Assembly: GCA_964612085.1 (NCBI GenBank)
Contig: CAZTCJ010000014.1
Location: 1-61,268 of the forward strand
DNA: 61,268 nt
Origin: CAZTCJ01 sp964612085
Lineage (GTDB): Bacteria; Pseudomonadota; Alphaproteobacteria; JAJFIK01
Direction: 5' to 3'
The position numbers were made by a program, and so were the translations under genes. The notes under the pieces were generated by a model that saw nothing but the letters and a program-made list of their open reading frames with translations, was not told the origin of the DNA and did no database searches. Shown one piece after another: positions 33,252 to 42,633 of the stretch (positions are counted from its first letter, which is position 1; each line of letters starts with the position of its first letter).

Positions 33252-35549
33252 ATGACCGGGCACAAGGCACACAATCTGCTCACCATTTCCATTGTTTCGA
33301 TACTGAACCTGTCGGTCTCGGCAACGAGCTTGCTGGCCCAGGAAACAGACATGGAGACCATTGATGAACGGATGATCGTCACGGCGCAGAAGCGGGAAGA
33401 AAGCATTCTGGAAGTGCCCTTGTCCGTCTCCGTTGTTTCCGGAGACCTTATCGAAGGCACCCAAACCGGCGTCTTCCAGGATCTGATTAACATCAACCCG
33501 TCGCTGACCTATGCGCCCTCCGGCGGCCAGCGCGGCGACGGCATCTTCATCCGGGGCATCGGCACCAATGCCTTTCAGTCGGGCGTGGAACCCACAGTCT
33601 CGACCGTGGTCGACGGCGTGGTCATCGGCCGTACCGGCAACTTCCTGACCGACCTTGTGGATATTGAGCGCATCGAAGTTCTGCGCGGTCCCCAGAGCAC
33701 GCTGTTCGGGCGGAATGCATCCGGCGGCGTGATCAACGTCATCACCAGGCGGCCCACGGACGAATTGGAAGGCAAGCTGGATTTCCTGGCGACGAGCGAC
33801 GAGGAATTCCGGGTGGCGGGCACCATTTCAGGTCCGCTCCTGGACGGCTTGGCCGGGCGCGTGACCGCCTTTTACAAGGAATTCGACGGACCGCTGGAGA
33901 ACGCCTTCAACGGCGGCGACCTCAACGGATTCGAGAACTGGGGCGTGCGCGCCAAGCTCGACTGGAACGTGACGCCCGATACCAATGTCTATGTCATCGG
34001 CGACTGGACGGAGTTGAACCGGAATTGCTGCTCGGCCTTTATCGGCTCCACGGTCAATCCGGTGATCCTGGACACGCTGGCCGAATTCGGCGTCACGCCG
34101 GGTCCGGAAAACGCCACGGCCGCGACCAATGCGGCGATCGCCTCAGACATGTATTCAGGCGGCATCTCCGCCGAGGTCACCCACGATTTCGGCGCCGTCA
34201 CCCTCACCTCGATCACGGCCTACCGGGTTTGGGAAATCGATACCGAACAGGATGCGGATCAATTGCCTGCGACGGAGCCGACCTTCGGCCTGCTCGGCCT
34301 GAACGTTAATGGCGGCGATTCCGAAACCCAGCAGTTCAGCCAGGAAATCCGCTTCGCCAATACCGTGCCCGGCGTCATCGATTATGTGGCCGGGGTCTTC
34401 TATTTCGAGCAGGACCTGACTCGCTTCTTCCAGCGCGAAATCGATCTTTGCCTGGCGCCGCCGCCGGATGCATCCTCCGCCTGCGGTTTTCCGCTGGTGC
34501 AGAACGGCTTCTTCAACACCACGGTCGACACCCGCAATCTGGGTATCTTCGGCCAGGTGGACTACGATCTGACGGACCGGCTGACCGTGTCGGGCGGGCT
34601 GCGCTGGATCTGGGACGAACTCGAATATGACTTTGACCGGCCGACGCCCGCCATCGCCTTTCCGAATGTCGAGCCGTTCCAGAACAGCGACGGCGAAAGC
34701 AACACGGGATGGGGCGGCAAGGTCAGCGCGCAATATGTGTTCACGGACGATCTGACGGGCTATGCCTCCTATGCGCGCGGCTACAAGAGCCCCGCTTTCG
34801 ACATCGTCTTCGGCTTCGATGCCTCGCTGGCCGACAGCCAGCCCATCGACGCGGAAACCTCGGACGCTTACGAGGCCGGGGTCAAAGCCAACCTGCCCTA
34901 CGATCTGGGTTTCCTGACCTTCGCGCTCTACCGCGCGACATACAGCAACTTCCAGGCCCAATCTTTCGATGCCGAGTTGAACGCGTTCGTGCTTCAGAAC
35001 GCCGGGGAAATCCGCACCCAAGGCTTTGAACTGGATGCAACGCTGGAACCGCTCGAAAACTGGTCGGTCACGCTCGGCGTCGCCTATACGGATGCGGAAA
35101 TCACCGATTTCCCCAATGCGAGCTGCTTTGCCGGCCAGACGGAAGCGCAGGGCTGCATCGGCGGAACGCAGGATATCTCGGGCGGCGACGTACCCAATTC
35201 GCCCGATTGGAAGACGACGATCTTCACCCGCTACCTGCAGCCGGTGCCCGGCCCCATCGATCTCTTCGCGACACTGGGCTACCGCTGGCAGACGGAAGTG
35301 CAGTTCGATCTGGAGCAGGATCCCAACACCATCGAGGGCTCTTACGGCATTCTCGACCTGTCGGTCGGCATACAGAGCGATGACGGGCGCTGGGTTCTGA
35401 CAGGTTTCGCCAAGAACGTGACGAACAATTTCTACCGCTCGCTGCTCGCCGATTTCTCGCCGATCATCCAGGGCGATCTGCAATTCGTGCCGCGGGATTT
35501 CGAGCGTTTTTACGGCGTCAATCTGACCTGGAACTTCGGCGCGTACTGA
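33252..35549 (+). CDS. TonB-dependent receptor of the sulfated-glycan locus
   Basis: A 765-residue outer-membrane active transporter. A signal sequence is followed by the TonB box region (ERMIVTAQKREES), the plug domain (SILEVPLSVSVVSGDLIEG, IFIRGIGTN, IEVLRGPQSTLFGRNASGGVINVITRRP, about 30-170) and a 22-strand barrel ending in a terminal aromatic region (FYGVNLTWNFGAY). It lacks a SusD partner, as usual in Proteobacteria. A GGAGG-type site precedes the ATG. Three bases separate it from the first sulfatase, so receptor and sulfatases are one transcript; it probably takes up oligosaccharides made by the locus. Confidence 0.93.
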   Translation: MTGHKAHNLLTISIVSILNLSVSATSLLAQETDMETIDERMIVTAQKREESILEVPLSVSVVSGDLIEGTQTGVFQDLININPSLTYAPSGGQRGDGIFIRGIGTNAFQSGVEPTVSTVVDGVVIGRTGNFLTDLVDIERIEVLRGPQSTLFGRNASGGVINVITRRPTDELEGKLDFLATSDEEFRVAGTISGPLLDGLAGRVTAFYKEFDGPLENAFNGGDLNGFENWGVRAKLDWNVTPDTNVYVIGDWTELNRNCCSAFIGSTVNPVILDTLAEFGVTPGPENATAATNAAIASDMYSGGISAEVTHDFGAVTLTSITAYRVWEIDTEQDADQLPATEPTFGLLGLNVNGGDSETQQFSQEIRFANTVPGVIDYVAGVFYFEQDLTRFFQREIDLCLAPPPDASSACGFPLVQNGFFNTTVDTRNLGIFGQVDYDLTDRLTVSGGLRWIWDELEYDFDRPTPAIAFPNVEPFQNSDGESNTGWGGKVSAQYVFTDDLTGYASYARGYKSPAFDIVFGFDASLADSQPIDAETSDAYEAGVKANLPYDLGFLTFALYRATYSNFQAQSFDAELNAFVLQNAGEIRTQGFELDATLEPLENWSVTLGVAYTDAEITDFPNASCFAGQTEAQGCIGGTQDISGGDVPNSPDWKTTIFTRYLQPVPGPIDLFATLGYRWQTEVQFDLEQDPNTIEGSYGILDLSVGIQSDDGRWVLTGFAKNVTNNFYRSLLADFSPIIQGDLQFVPRDFERFYGVNLTWNFGAY

Positions 35550-35552
35550 TCG

Positions 35553-36983
35553 ATGGCTCGGCCCTGCCCTCCCCAAACTGCTGCGGAGCACCGTCTCCGC
35601 AGCCTCCTTTTTATCTGGACCCTGGTCCTTTGCGGATTCGCGCTCCCTGCGGCTTTGAACGCGCAGACGCCGGAGAACCGGCCCAATATCATCTTCATCC
35701 TGTCAGACGATCACCGCTGGGACTATTTGGGCTCGGCCGGACACCCCTTCGTCCGCACGCCCCATCTGGACCGGTTGGCCCGGGAAGGCGCCCGTTTCAC
35801 GAATGCCTTCGTCACCACGTCCCTGTGCAGCCCGTCGCGCGCCAGCTTTCTGACCGGGCGTTACCCCCAGGGCCACGGCGTCCAGAACAATTTCACGAAA
35901 TGGGACGAAAGCAACGTCACCTTTCTGGAGCCCTTGAAACGCGCGGGCTACCGCACGGCCTTTATCGGCAAATGGCACATGCCGGGCGGCATTCCGGATC
36001 TGCCGGGGGCGGATCTTTTCATCACCTTCGATCATGTGGCGGGCCAGGGCGCTTATTACGGTACGCCTTATATCGTGAACGGCGAGCGCATTCCCTTAGG
36101 CGAAGAGGTGATGCCGGGCATCACTGCCGAGGGATACATCACCAAAGACCTGACCGACATGGCGTTGGCCTTTATCGATCAGCAGCTTGACACTCCGTTC
36201 GTCCTTTACCTGTCCCACAAGGCAGCGCATCTGCCCATGACGCCCCCTGAAGAAACGAAGGGCCGCCACAGCGACATCCCCATTGCTATTCCGGAGGAAG
36301 CGGACAATTGGGTGTCCTTCGCGAACGGCAATTACGTCCATCTGCTCTGGGGCCAACTCCGGACCTATATCCGCGCCTATGCGGAGACGATCGAGGCGAT
36401 GGACGCGGAAATCGGCCGCCTGCTGACCAGGCTGGACGAGTTGGGCCTGACGGACAACACCATTGTCGTCTATGCCGGCGACAACGGTTATCTGTGGGGC
36501 GAGCACCGGCAGATTGACAAGCGCTGGGCCTATGAGGACTCGATCCGCATTCCATTCCTGGTGCGCTATCCGGACGGCCTGTCCGACCCCGGAGAACCTG
36601 TCGAAGACATGGTCCTTAATGTGGATCTGGCGCCCACCCTGCTCGACCTTGCTGGCCTCGACATTCCGGATATCATGGACGGCGAAAGCCTCCTGCCCCG
36701 GATCAGGGGCGAGGCGCCCGTCGACCGGGCGGACTGGCTTTATTCCTATTTCGCCGATTATCCCTACCGGGTGCCCTCCCTCAATGCACTGCGTACGGAA
36801 CGCTACAAGCTCGTGCGCTATGACCGGGGCAAGAGCCCGGAACTCTACGATCTGGATCAGGACCCGGAGGAAAGGGCCAACCTCGCGCAAGATCCGGCGC
36901 ACCGGTCCGTCTTCGAGCGTCTGTCATCCCGCATGGACGATCTGATCCGGGACATCTCTTCCACTGAGGAGGCCGCGCCATGA
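35553..36983 (+). CDS. Secreted sulfatase 1 (formylglycine, CSPSR type)
   Basis: A 476-residue S1-family sulfatase with a signal peptide (LLFIWTLVLCGFALPAALNAQ). Metal ligands lie in NIIFILSDDHRW; the residue converted to formylglycine is C92 in LCSPSRASFLTGRYPQ. Later motifs are FIGKWHM, LSHKAAHLPMTPP and YAGDNGYLWGEHR. The protein resembles N-acetylglucosamine-6-sulfatase-like and mucin/glycosaminoglycan sulfatases, but the substrate cannot be fixed. The next gene overlaps its stop (ATGA). Confidence 0.92.
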   Translation: MARPCPPQTAAEHRLRSLLFIWTLVLCGFALPAALNAQTPENRPNIIFILSDDHRWDYLGSAGHPFVRTPHLDRLAREGARFTNAFVTTSLCSPSRASFLTGRYPQGHGVQNNFTKWDESNVTFLEPLKRAGYRTAFIGKWHMPGGIPDLPGADLFITFDHVAGQGAYYGTPYIVNGERIPLGEEVMPGITAEGYITKDLTDMALAFIDQQLDTPFVLYLSHKAAHLPMTPPEETKGRHSDIPIAIPEEADNWVSFANGNYVHLLWGQLRTYIRAYAETIEAMDAEIGRLLTRLDELGLTDNTIVVYAGDNGYLWGEHRQIDKRWAYEDSIRIPFLVRYPDGLSDPGEPVEDMVLNVDLAPTLLDLAGLDIPDIMDGESLLPRIRGEAPVDRADWLYSYFADYPYRVPSLNALRTERYKLVRYDRGKSPELYDLDQDPEERANLAQDPAHRSVFERLSSRMDDLIRDISSTEEAAP

Positions 36984-37510
36984 TAGCGGAAGCATCCTCG
37001 CGTCCGGTTTCCCAAGCGCCTGCGGCCATCGCCTTCGGCGTTCTCTTCGCAACCGGCCTGGCGGCGAGCCTGATCTATGACTATGGCTGGCAGTGGGGCG
37101 TGCCCCAAGGCATCCGCTCGATGATCGCGCCCGTGGTTTTTGCGGTGCTCATGGGCGGCGGCGCGCTCGTCATGGCGGTAGCCGTCTGGCAGGGTCTGCA
37201 TTTCTGGCGCGCGCTGGCCTGGGCGAGCCTTTTGCCCGCCATCTGGCTGGTCAAGGAAATCGTCCTGGTCCTCCAAATTCATGGACAGGACGGCCTCGCC
37301 TTCTCGCTTCAGCTCGTCGTGTTCCTGGGCTTTGCAGGAGTGGTCGCGGCCGGTATGACGGTTGCGGACATTCTAGCCTTAATCGCCGCGAAACTGTTCC
37401 GCCGCCCGACACCCGGCCTCGCTTTTCATCTGCTCATGCCGCTCCTCGCGATTGCTTGTTTCGCAGGCGCTTATCTTTGCCTCCAATCCTACGGCGCGCC
37501 CCAGGACTGA
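36980..37510 (+). CDS. Unknown membrane protein embedded in the sulfatase operon
   Basis: A 176-residue protein with about five hydrophobic helices (AAIAFGVLFATGLAASLIYDYG, MIAPVVFAVLMGGGALVMAVAVW, ALAWASLLPAIWLVKEIVLVL, LQLVVFLGFAGVVAAGMTVADILALIA, LLMPLLAIACFAGAYLCL). I do not recognise the family. It is translationally coupled to sulfatase 1 (ATGA) and ends five bases before sulfatase 2, so it is a real part of the operon. It could be a sugar or sulfate transporter helper, but that is speculation. Confidence 0.75.
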   Translation: MIAEASSRPVSQAPAAIAFGVLFATGLAASLIYDYGWQWGVPQGIRSMIAPVVFAVLMGGGALVMAVAVWQGLHFWRALAWASLLPAIWLVKEIVLVLQIHGQDGLAFSLQLVVFLGFAGVVAAGMTVADILALIAAKLFRRPTPGLAFHLLMPLLAIACFAGAYLCLQSYGAPQD

Positions 37511-37514
37511 GACC

Positions 37515-38939
37515 ATGCTCCGGATACTGTCCGCCATCCCATTCCTACTTCTGACCCTCGCCGCCGGGCCTGTGGCGGCATGGGCCGAAGACGCACCGGC
37601 GCGACCTAACATCGTTTTGATCATGGCGGACGATCTGGGGTGGGCGGACGTGTCCACCTACGGGCTCGACCGGGTGCCGACGCCCCATATCGACCGTATC
37701 GCAACCGAGGGCGTTGCCTTCACCAACGGCTATGTCACGTCGCCGGCCTGTGCGCCGTCCCGCGCCGGTCTGATGACCGGGCGCTATCCACAGTCCTTCG
37801 GCTTCGAATACAATATGTTCCCCCAGGACGGCACGCGGGGCCTGCCGCGCGGCGCGGCCACCATCGCGGAAGTTCTGAAAGAGGCGGGCTACACGACCGG
37901 TCTCGTGGGCAAATGGCACCAGGGCGTGCAGGACCATCAGTATCCGACCAATCGCGGCTTCGATCACTTTTTCGGTTTTCTGTCGGGCACCGCGACCTAT
38001 ATCGATCCCGACGCCCCCGGCATCGTCAGTGCGCGCCCAGCCGAAGCCCCGGAAACCACGCCGCGCAGGCCCGAGGCCCTTGTCCTCACGGGGCCGGACA
38101 AACAGGTCGTCGAGAATGAAGACCGCTACCTGACCCACGAGATCACGCGTGAGGCCGTCGCGTTCATCCGGCAACAGAAGGATGAACCCTTCTTTCTTTA
38201 TGTCGCCCATCACGCGCCCCACCGGCCTTTCCAGGTGCCCCAGGCCTATTACGACCGCTTCGCCCATATCGCGGAGCATGACCGGCGGGTCTATGTCGCC
38301 ATGATCGCCGCGATGGACGACGGCATCGGCGCGGTGCTGGACGAACTGGAGGCCCAGGGCCTGCGCGAGACCACCATGGTGATCTTCCTGTCGGACAATG
38401 GCTGCCCCGCGCGCTTTGCGGTCTGCGATTGTTCGTCCAAAATCAACGCTGGTAAGTTCACCCATTTGGAGGGCGGCGTGCGGGTGCCGTTTGTCCTGTC
38501 CTGGCCGGCGGGCCTCGCCATGCGCGGACTCGCTCACGACCCGGTGATGTCGGTGGATTTGTTCCCGACGATCGCGGCGGCGGCAGGCGCCGAGACGGGC
38601 ACGCTGCCCCTCGACGGGCTTGATCTTGTCAGGGCTCTGACGGACGGTTCCGCTTCTCTGACCCAGCGTGCGCTCTACTGGCGCCAGCAGCCGGTGCGCG
38701 CGGCGCGCAAGGGCAAGTGGAAGCTGATCGAGGCGGCGGGACAGGGCCCTGCCCGGCTTTATGATCTTGAGGCCGATCCGGACGAGACCACGGATCTGGC
38801 GGGCGATCATCCGGACATCGCCGCGCGCCTCGCCGCCGATCTTTCAGACTGGGAAGCGGGGCTTGAGCCGCCCGCCTGGGACAAATTTTTTGAGCGGACC
38901 GTCGAAGTCTGCGAGCGGGAGACCTATGCCGTATACTGA
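37515..38939 (+). CDS. Secreted sulfatase 2 (CAPSR type)
   Basis: A 474-residue S1 sulfatase. The signal peptide is FLLLTLAAGPVAAWA; metal ligands are in NIVLIMADDLGWADV, and C79 in ACAPSRAGLMTGRYPQ is the formylglycine site. GKWHQG, YVAHHAPHRPFQVP and FLSDNGC follow. It resembles arylsulfatase A-like exolytic enzymes. The ATG at 37515 follows the membrane-protein stop by four bases; its 3' end overlaps the likely start of sulfatase 3. Confidence 0.92.
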   Translation: MLRILSAIPFLLLTLAAGPVAAWAEDAPARPNIVLIMADDLGWADVSTYGLDRVPTPHIDRIATEGVAFTNGYVTSPACAPSRAGLMTGRYPQSFGFEYNMFPQDGTRGLPRGAATIAEVLKEAGYTTGLVGKWHQGVQDHQYPTNRGFDHFFGFLSGTATYIDPDAPGIVSARPAEAPETTPRRPEALVLTGPDKQVVENEDRYLTHEITREAVAFIRQQKDEPFFLYVAHHAPHRPFQVPQAYYDRFAHIAEHDRRVYVAMIAAMDDGIGAVLDELEAQGLRETTMVIFLSDNGCPARFAVCDCSSKINAGKFTHLEGGVRVPFVLSWPAGLAMRGLAHDPVMSVDLFPTIAAAAGAETGTLPLDGLDLVRALTDGSASLTQRALYWRQQPVRAARKGKWKLIEAAGQGPARLYDLEADPDETTDLAGDHPDIAARLAADLSDWEAGLEPPAWDKFFERTVEVCERETYAVY

Positions 38940-40647
38940 CCAATCCGTCTTGATACGGGCCCAGAACGCCAATCAACCCATGAAGCGCCCGGTGCGTATC
39001 GCAGCTTTGGCCCTCGCCTTTCTCTGCCTTTCGTTCGCCGCTCAGGCTGCGGAGCGGCCGAACATCCTGCTGCTGATGGCCGAGGATATGAGCCTGCGCG
39101 TTGGCGCTTTCGGAGACGATGTGGCAGTCACACCGAATATCGATGCGCTGGCAGCCCAAGGCGTGCGTTATCCCAACACCTTCACCACATCGGGCGTCTG
39201 CGCACCGAGCCGCGCCGCGATCATCACGGGCCAGCACCAAATGGCCTTCGGGGCCCAGCATATGCGCACCGAAACGCGGCCTGAAGGCCCCTACCGGACC
39301 GTGCCGCCGCCCCAGGTCAAAGGGTTTCCCGAATATCTGCGGGCGGCTGGTTATTACACCTTCAATGCGGGCCTGAAACTCGATGTGCAGTTCAGCGGCC
39401 CTTTATCCGGCTCCGGACCGTTCACGATCTGGGACGACGACTCCGCCACGGCAAACTGGCGCAACCGGCCAGGGAACAAGCCGTTTTTCGGCTATATCAA
39501 TTTCCTCGTCAGCCATGAGAGCGGAGTCTTTCCGCCCCTGGGAACCGAGCCGGTTAATGAGCTGCACCGGCAGACGCAAGTCATGCGCGCCCGTTTCGGT
39601 TTCCCCGCGCCCGCCCGTTCCGTCGATCCGGACGCCATCGCGGTGCCACCCTATTATCCGGATACGGAAACCGTCCGTGCGGATATGGCCCGCCATTATG
39701 ACAATATCGGATCGATGGATGTTCAGGTGGGCGCGATCATGCGCCAACTGAGGGAAGACGGTTTGCTCGACGACACCATCGTCATCTGGACGACCGACCA
39801 CGGTGACGGCCTGCCCCGCGCCAAACGGGAGCTTTACGACAGCGGCATCCAGGTGCCCATGGTGATCGTCTGGCCGGATAAATGGCGGCCTGACGATGCC
39901 GAGCCCGGCGCTCTCGACACCCGCCTGATCAGTTTCGTGGATCTGGCGCCGACCATTCTGGCGCTCGCGGGCGCCTCCGTGCCGGACCATCTGCACGGCC
40001 GCGACATAAGGGACGGCGCGAAACGACGCTATGTCTACGCCGCAAGGGACCGCATCGATACGGTCTATGACCGTCAGCGGGCGGTACGGGACACGCGTTT
40101 CAAATATATCCGGAGCTGGTATCCGGACCAGGCCGGCGGCCATAAGCTGCCCTACCGGGATGTCGTTCCCATGGCGCGGGAAATGCGCGCGCTTTATGAA
40201 GCGGATGACCTCAACGCGGATCAGCGCCGCTGGTTCGAAGCGCCGGGTCCGGAACAGCTCTACGATCTGGAGACTGATCCCTTTGAACTCACCAATCTCG
40301 TGGACGATCCGCGCTATGCGGAGGATCTGGCGCGGTTGCGCACGGCGCTCGACCGGTGGATCGCCAAGACCGGCGATATGAGCACGGTCCATGAAAACGA
40401 GATGGTGGATCGGTTCTGGCCCGGCGGCGTCCAGCCCGTGACGCCACCGCCTGTCCTTCAAAAGACGAACAATTCCGTCACGATCACAAACACCGCACCG
40501 GGTGCCTCTATCGGGTACCGGATCGGCGGCGGCCCCTGGCGTCTTTATACCGGACCGGTCCCTCTGGACCCGGACGACACGATCGAGGCCAAAGCCGTGC
40601 GCTACGGCTGGGCCGAAAGTCCCGTTGCGACCCTGGAAACGCCTTAA
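38926..40647 (+). CDS. Secreted sulfatase 3, N-sulfoglucosamine sulfohydrolase-like, with C-terminal beta domain
   Basis: A 573-residue S1 sulfatase whose formylglycine Cys is C92 (VCAPSRAAIITGQHQ). The core with GVCAPSRAA...GAQHMRT and WTTDHGDGLPRAKRELYDSGIQVPM resembles heparan N-sulfatase/sulfamidase-type enzymes. About 75 extra residues at the C-terminus (PPPVLQKTNNSVTITN to the end) look like the small beta-domain found at the end of some hexosaminidases and may bind carbohydrate. Two starts are possible: ATG at 38926 with GGAG upstream and a 14-base overlap with sulfatase 2 (used here), or ATG at 38980, which places the signal peptide IAALALAFLCLSFAAQAA right at the N-terminus but lacks a ribosome site. 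Confidence 0.9.
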   Translation: MPYTDQSVLIRAQNANQPMKRPVRIAALALAFLCLSFAAQAAERPNILLLMAEDMSLRVGAFGDDVAVTPNIDALAAQGVRYPNTFTTSGVCAPSRAAIITGQHQMAFGAQHMRTETRPEGPYRTVPPPQVKGFPEYLRAAGYYTFNAGLKLDVQFSGPLSGSGPFTIWDDDSATANWRNRPGNKPFFGYINFLVSHESGVFPPLGTEPVNELHRQTQVMRARFGFPAPARSVDPDAIAVPPYYPDTETVRADMARHYDNIGSMDVQVGAIMRQLREDGLLDDTIVIWTTDHGDGLPRAKRELYDSGIQVPMVIVWPDKWRPDDAEPGALDTRLISFVDLAPTILALAGASVPDHLHGRDIRDGAKRRYVYAARDRIDTVYDRQRAVRDTRFKYIRSWYPDQAGGHKLPYRDVVPMAREMRALYEADDLNADQRRWFEAPGPEQLYDLETDPFELTNLVDDPRYAEDLARLRTALDRWIAKTGDMSTVHENEMVDRFWPGGVQPVTPPPVLQKTNNSVTITNTAPGASIGYRIGGGPWRLYTGPVPLDPDDTIEAKAVRYGWAESPVATLETP

Positions 40648-40667
40648 CCGAGGCGGAAGGATTTCAC

Positions 40668-42095
40668 ATGATACAGAAGCTGATTTTCAGTGTTTGCCTC
40701 ATCCTGGCAAGTCTGACCGGCCTCGGCATGGCCCGGGCTGAGCAGCAGGACCAAGCTCCCCGCCCGAACATCATTCTGATCGTCGCCGACGATCTGGGCT
40801 ATGGTGATTTGAGCCTCACCGGCTCCGATCTGATCGACACGCCCCATATCGACCGGATGGCGGCGGACGGCATTCAGCTTACTGATTTCCACACCAGCGC
40901 TAATGTCTGCACACCTTCGCGCGCGGGCCTGCTCACGGGTCGGTACCCTATCCGCTCAGGTTTGGCCCTTGGCGTCGTCCAACCCTGGCACGATCACGGC
41001 CTGTCCCAAAGTGAATATACCCTGGCGGAGCTTTTGAAGGATGCTGGTTATGCCACGGCCATGATCGGCAAATGGCATCTGGGGCATGGGCAAGAGCACT
41101 GGCCCACACGCCACGGCTTCGACAGTTTCTACGGCGTGCTCTATTCGAACGACATGAACCCGTTCGCGCTTTATCGTGGTACGGAGAACATCGAAGAACC
41201 CGTCGATCAGACAACCCTGACCCAGCGTTATACGCAAGAAACGATCCGCTTCATGGAAGCCAATAAGGATCGTCCGTTCTTCATCTATCTGCCCCATACT
41301 TTTCCACATATTCCGCTTTATGCCTCGGAAGAATTCTCCGGAACTTCCGAGGGCGGCCTTTATGGCGACGTGGTGGAAACGCTCGACTGGAGCACCGGGG
41401 AAATCATCGCCGCCTTGAAACGCCTTGGGCTCGACCGGAACACGTTGGTGATTTTCACCAGCGACAATGGCCCCTGGTTCGAAGGCTCTTCGGCGCGTCT
41501 GCGGGGACGCAAGGGCGGCGTCTATAACGGCGGCTATCAGGTGCCCTTCATCGCCCGCTGGCCCGGTGCCATTCCGCCGGGTACGGAGAGCCCGGCACTC
41601 ACCACCAATCTCGACCTCATGCCCACCATCGCGAAGCTCGCCGGTGCGGACCTGCCCGAAGGCGTCGCGATCGACGGCAAAGATATCATGCCGGTGCTGA
41701 GCGGGTCTCAGGACAGTCCGCACGACGTCGTTTATTTCTTCGACAATCAGCGCATCGCAGCCGTGCGCTCGGGCAAATGGAAATATGTGGTGTCCACCTT
41801 TTACCGGAATTTCCCGATCCCGCTCGAAGGGTTCGCAGGGCCGATGCTGTTCGACCTGGAAAAGGATCCGTCAGAGACGGTCAGCTATATCCGGGACAAT
41901 CACGATGTGGTGCGCCGCATGCAGACCTATCTGGCGGCCGGGCGCAAGGACCTGGAGCCCCTGGCCATCGATCCGTCCACGCTCAAGGCTCCGCCTGCTG
42001 ATCTTCAACAGCGCCTGATGCGCCAGATCCAGCTTGGCGAGCCGCTCCATGCGGGCCAGAACACACCCCCCAAACCCGCAGCACCCGGCCCTTGA
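40668..42095 (+). CDS. Secreted sulfatase 4 (arylsulfatase A-like, CTPSR type)
   Basis: A 475-residue S1 sulfatase. The signal peptide is LIFSVCLILASLTGLGMARA; NIILIVADDLGYGDL holds metal ligands and C81 in VCTPSRAGLLTGRYP is the formylglycine site. MIGKWHLGHG, YLPHTFPHIPLYA and FTSDNGPW complete the active site. The overall pattern is that of arylsulfatase A/galactosamine-6-sulfatase-like enzymes. A GGAAGG site precedes the ATG and 20 bases separate it from sulfatase 3. It is the last gene of the receptor-sulfatase operon. No formylglycine-generating enzyme is encoded in the window. Confidence 0.92.
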   Translation: MIQKLIFSVCLILASLTGLGMARAEQQDQAPRPNIILIVADDLGYGDLSLTGSDLIDTPHIDRMAADGIQLTDFHTSANVCTPSRAGLLTGRYPIRSGLALGVVQPWHDHGLSQSEYTLAELLKDAGYATAMIGKWHLGHGQEHWPTRHGFDSFYGVLYSNDMNPFALYRGTENIEEPVDQTTLTQRYTQETIRFMEANKDRPFFIYLPHTFPHIPLYASEEFSGTSEGGLYGDVVETLDWSTGEIIAALKRLGLDRNTLVIFTSDNGPWFEGSSARLRGRKGGVYNGGYQVPFIARWPGAIPPGTESPALTTNLDLMPTIAKLAGADLPEGVAIDGKDIMPVLSGSQDSPHDVVYFFDNQRIAAVRSGKWKYVVSTFYRNFPIPLEGFAGPMLFDLEKDPSETVSYIRDNHDVVRRMQTYLAAGRKDLEPLAIDPSTLKAPPADLQQRLMRQIQLGEPLHAGQNTPPKPAAPGP

Positions 42096-42110
42096 CGCAA
42101 ACGGGCACTG

Positions 42111-42332
42111 TCACACGTCGATGACGAGCCTGCCTGCGGGCCGCGAACAGCAGATCAAGGCACGGGCGGAGCGGCAACTGTTGGGGGGATGGAGACCGTG
42201 CCGCTCCGCCAGATCGAGAATGGTTTCACAGCTTTCGTCCCATACCGCCGTGACGCCGGAACGCTGAAACGTCACTTCGGTCCCGCCCGCCAGTTCCTGC
42301 TCGCCCGTGCGCGCGCCATGGATAAACCACAC
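42111..42332 (-). pseudogene. Fragment of a plant-type [2Fe-2S] ferredoxin domain
   Basis: The 73-codon frame reads VTFQRSGVTAVWDESCETILDLAERHGLHPPNSCRS, the N-terminal two thirds of a plant-type ferredoxin domain as found at the C-terminus of flavin-dependent oxidoreductases. The expected G-x-C-G-T-C cluster ligands after SCRS are lost (ARALICCSRPAG) and the frame ends soon after. The reductase part that should precede it is absent. This is therefore a decaying remnant, not a working gene. Confidence 0.6.
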
Positions 42333-42364
42333 GGGCCGCCGGGAGCCCTTTTCCAGGACCGTAC

Positions 42365-42463
42365 GAGTGCGGATTTTCCGACCAGGCTCATCTGACCCGC
42401 CTGTTCCGGGACCGCTTCGGCATCACGCCGGGCGCCTGGCGCAAGAACAGGCTGCGCCCATAA
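42365..42463 (+). pseudogene. C-terminal scrap of an AraC-family regulator
   Basis: In the plus-strand frame from 42365 the translation ECGFSDQAHLTRLFRDRF followed by GITPGAWRKNRLRP and a stop is the second helix-turn-helix of an AraC regulator. Nothing resembling the rest of an AraC protein is found upstream, where the oppositely oriented ferredoxin fragment begins. The 538 bases between sulfatase 4 and the next intact gene thus hold at least two broken genes. Confidence 0.65.
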
Positions 42464-42633
42464 CGCCTGCCTGACGCGCTTGGCCAGGACATGCAGATGG
42501 CTGTCAGGCAGAGGCAGCCGACCGAAAGATCGCGTGCCTGAATCTTTCAGGCGTGCACATCCGCCCGTTGCACTGCTGGGCGAAAATCGCCCATACTTTA
42601 CTTTTCGGAAACATGCGGGCTGAGGGAAGACCC

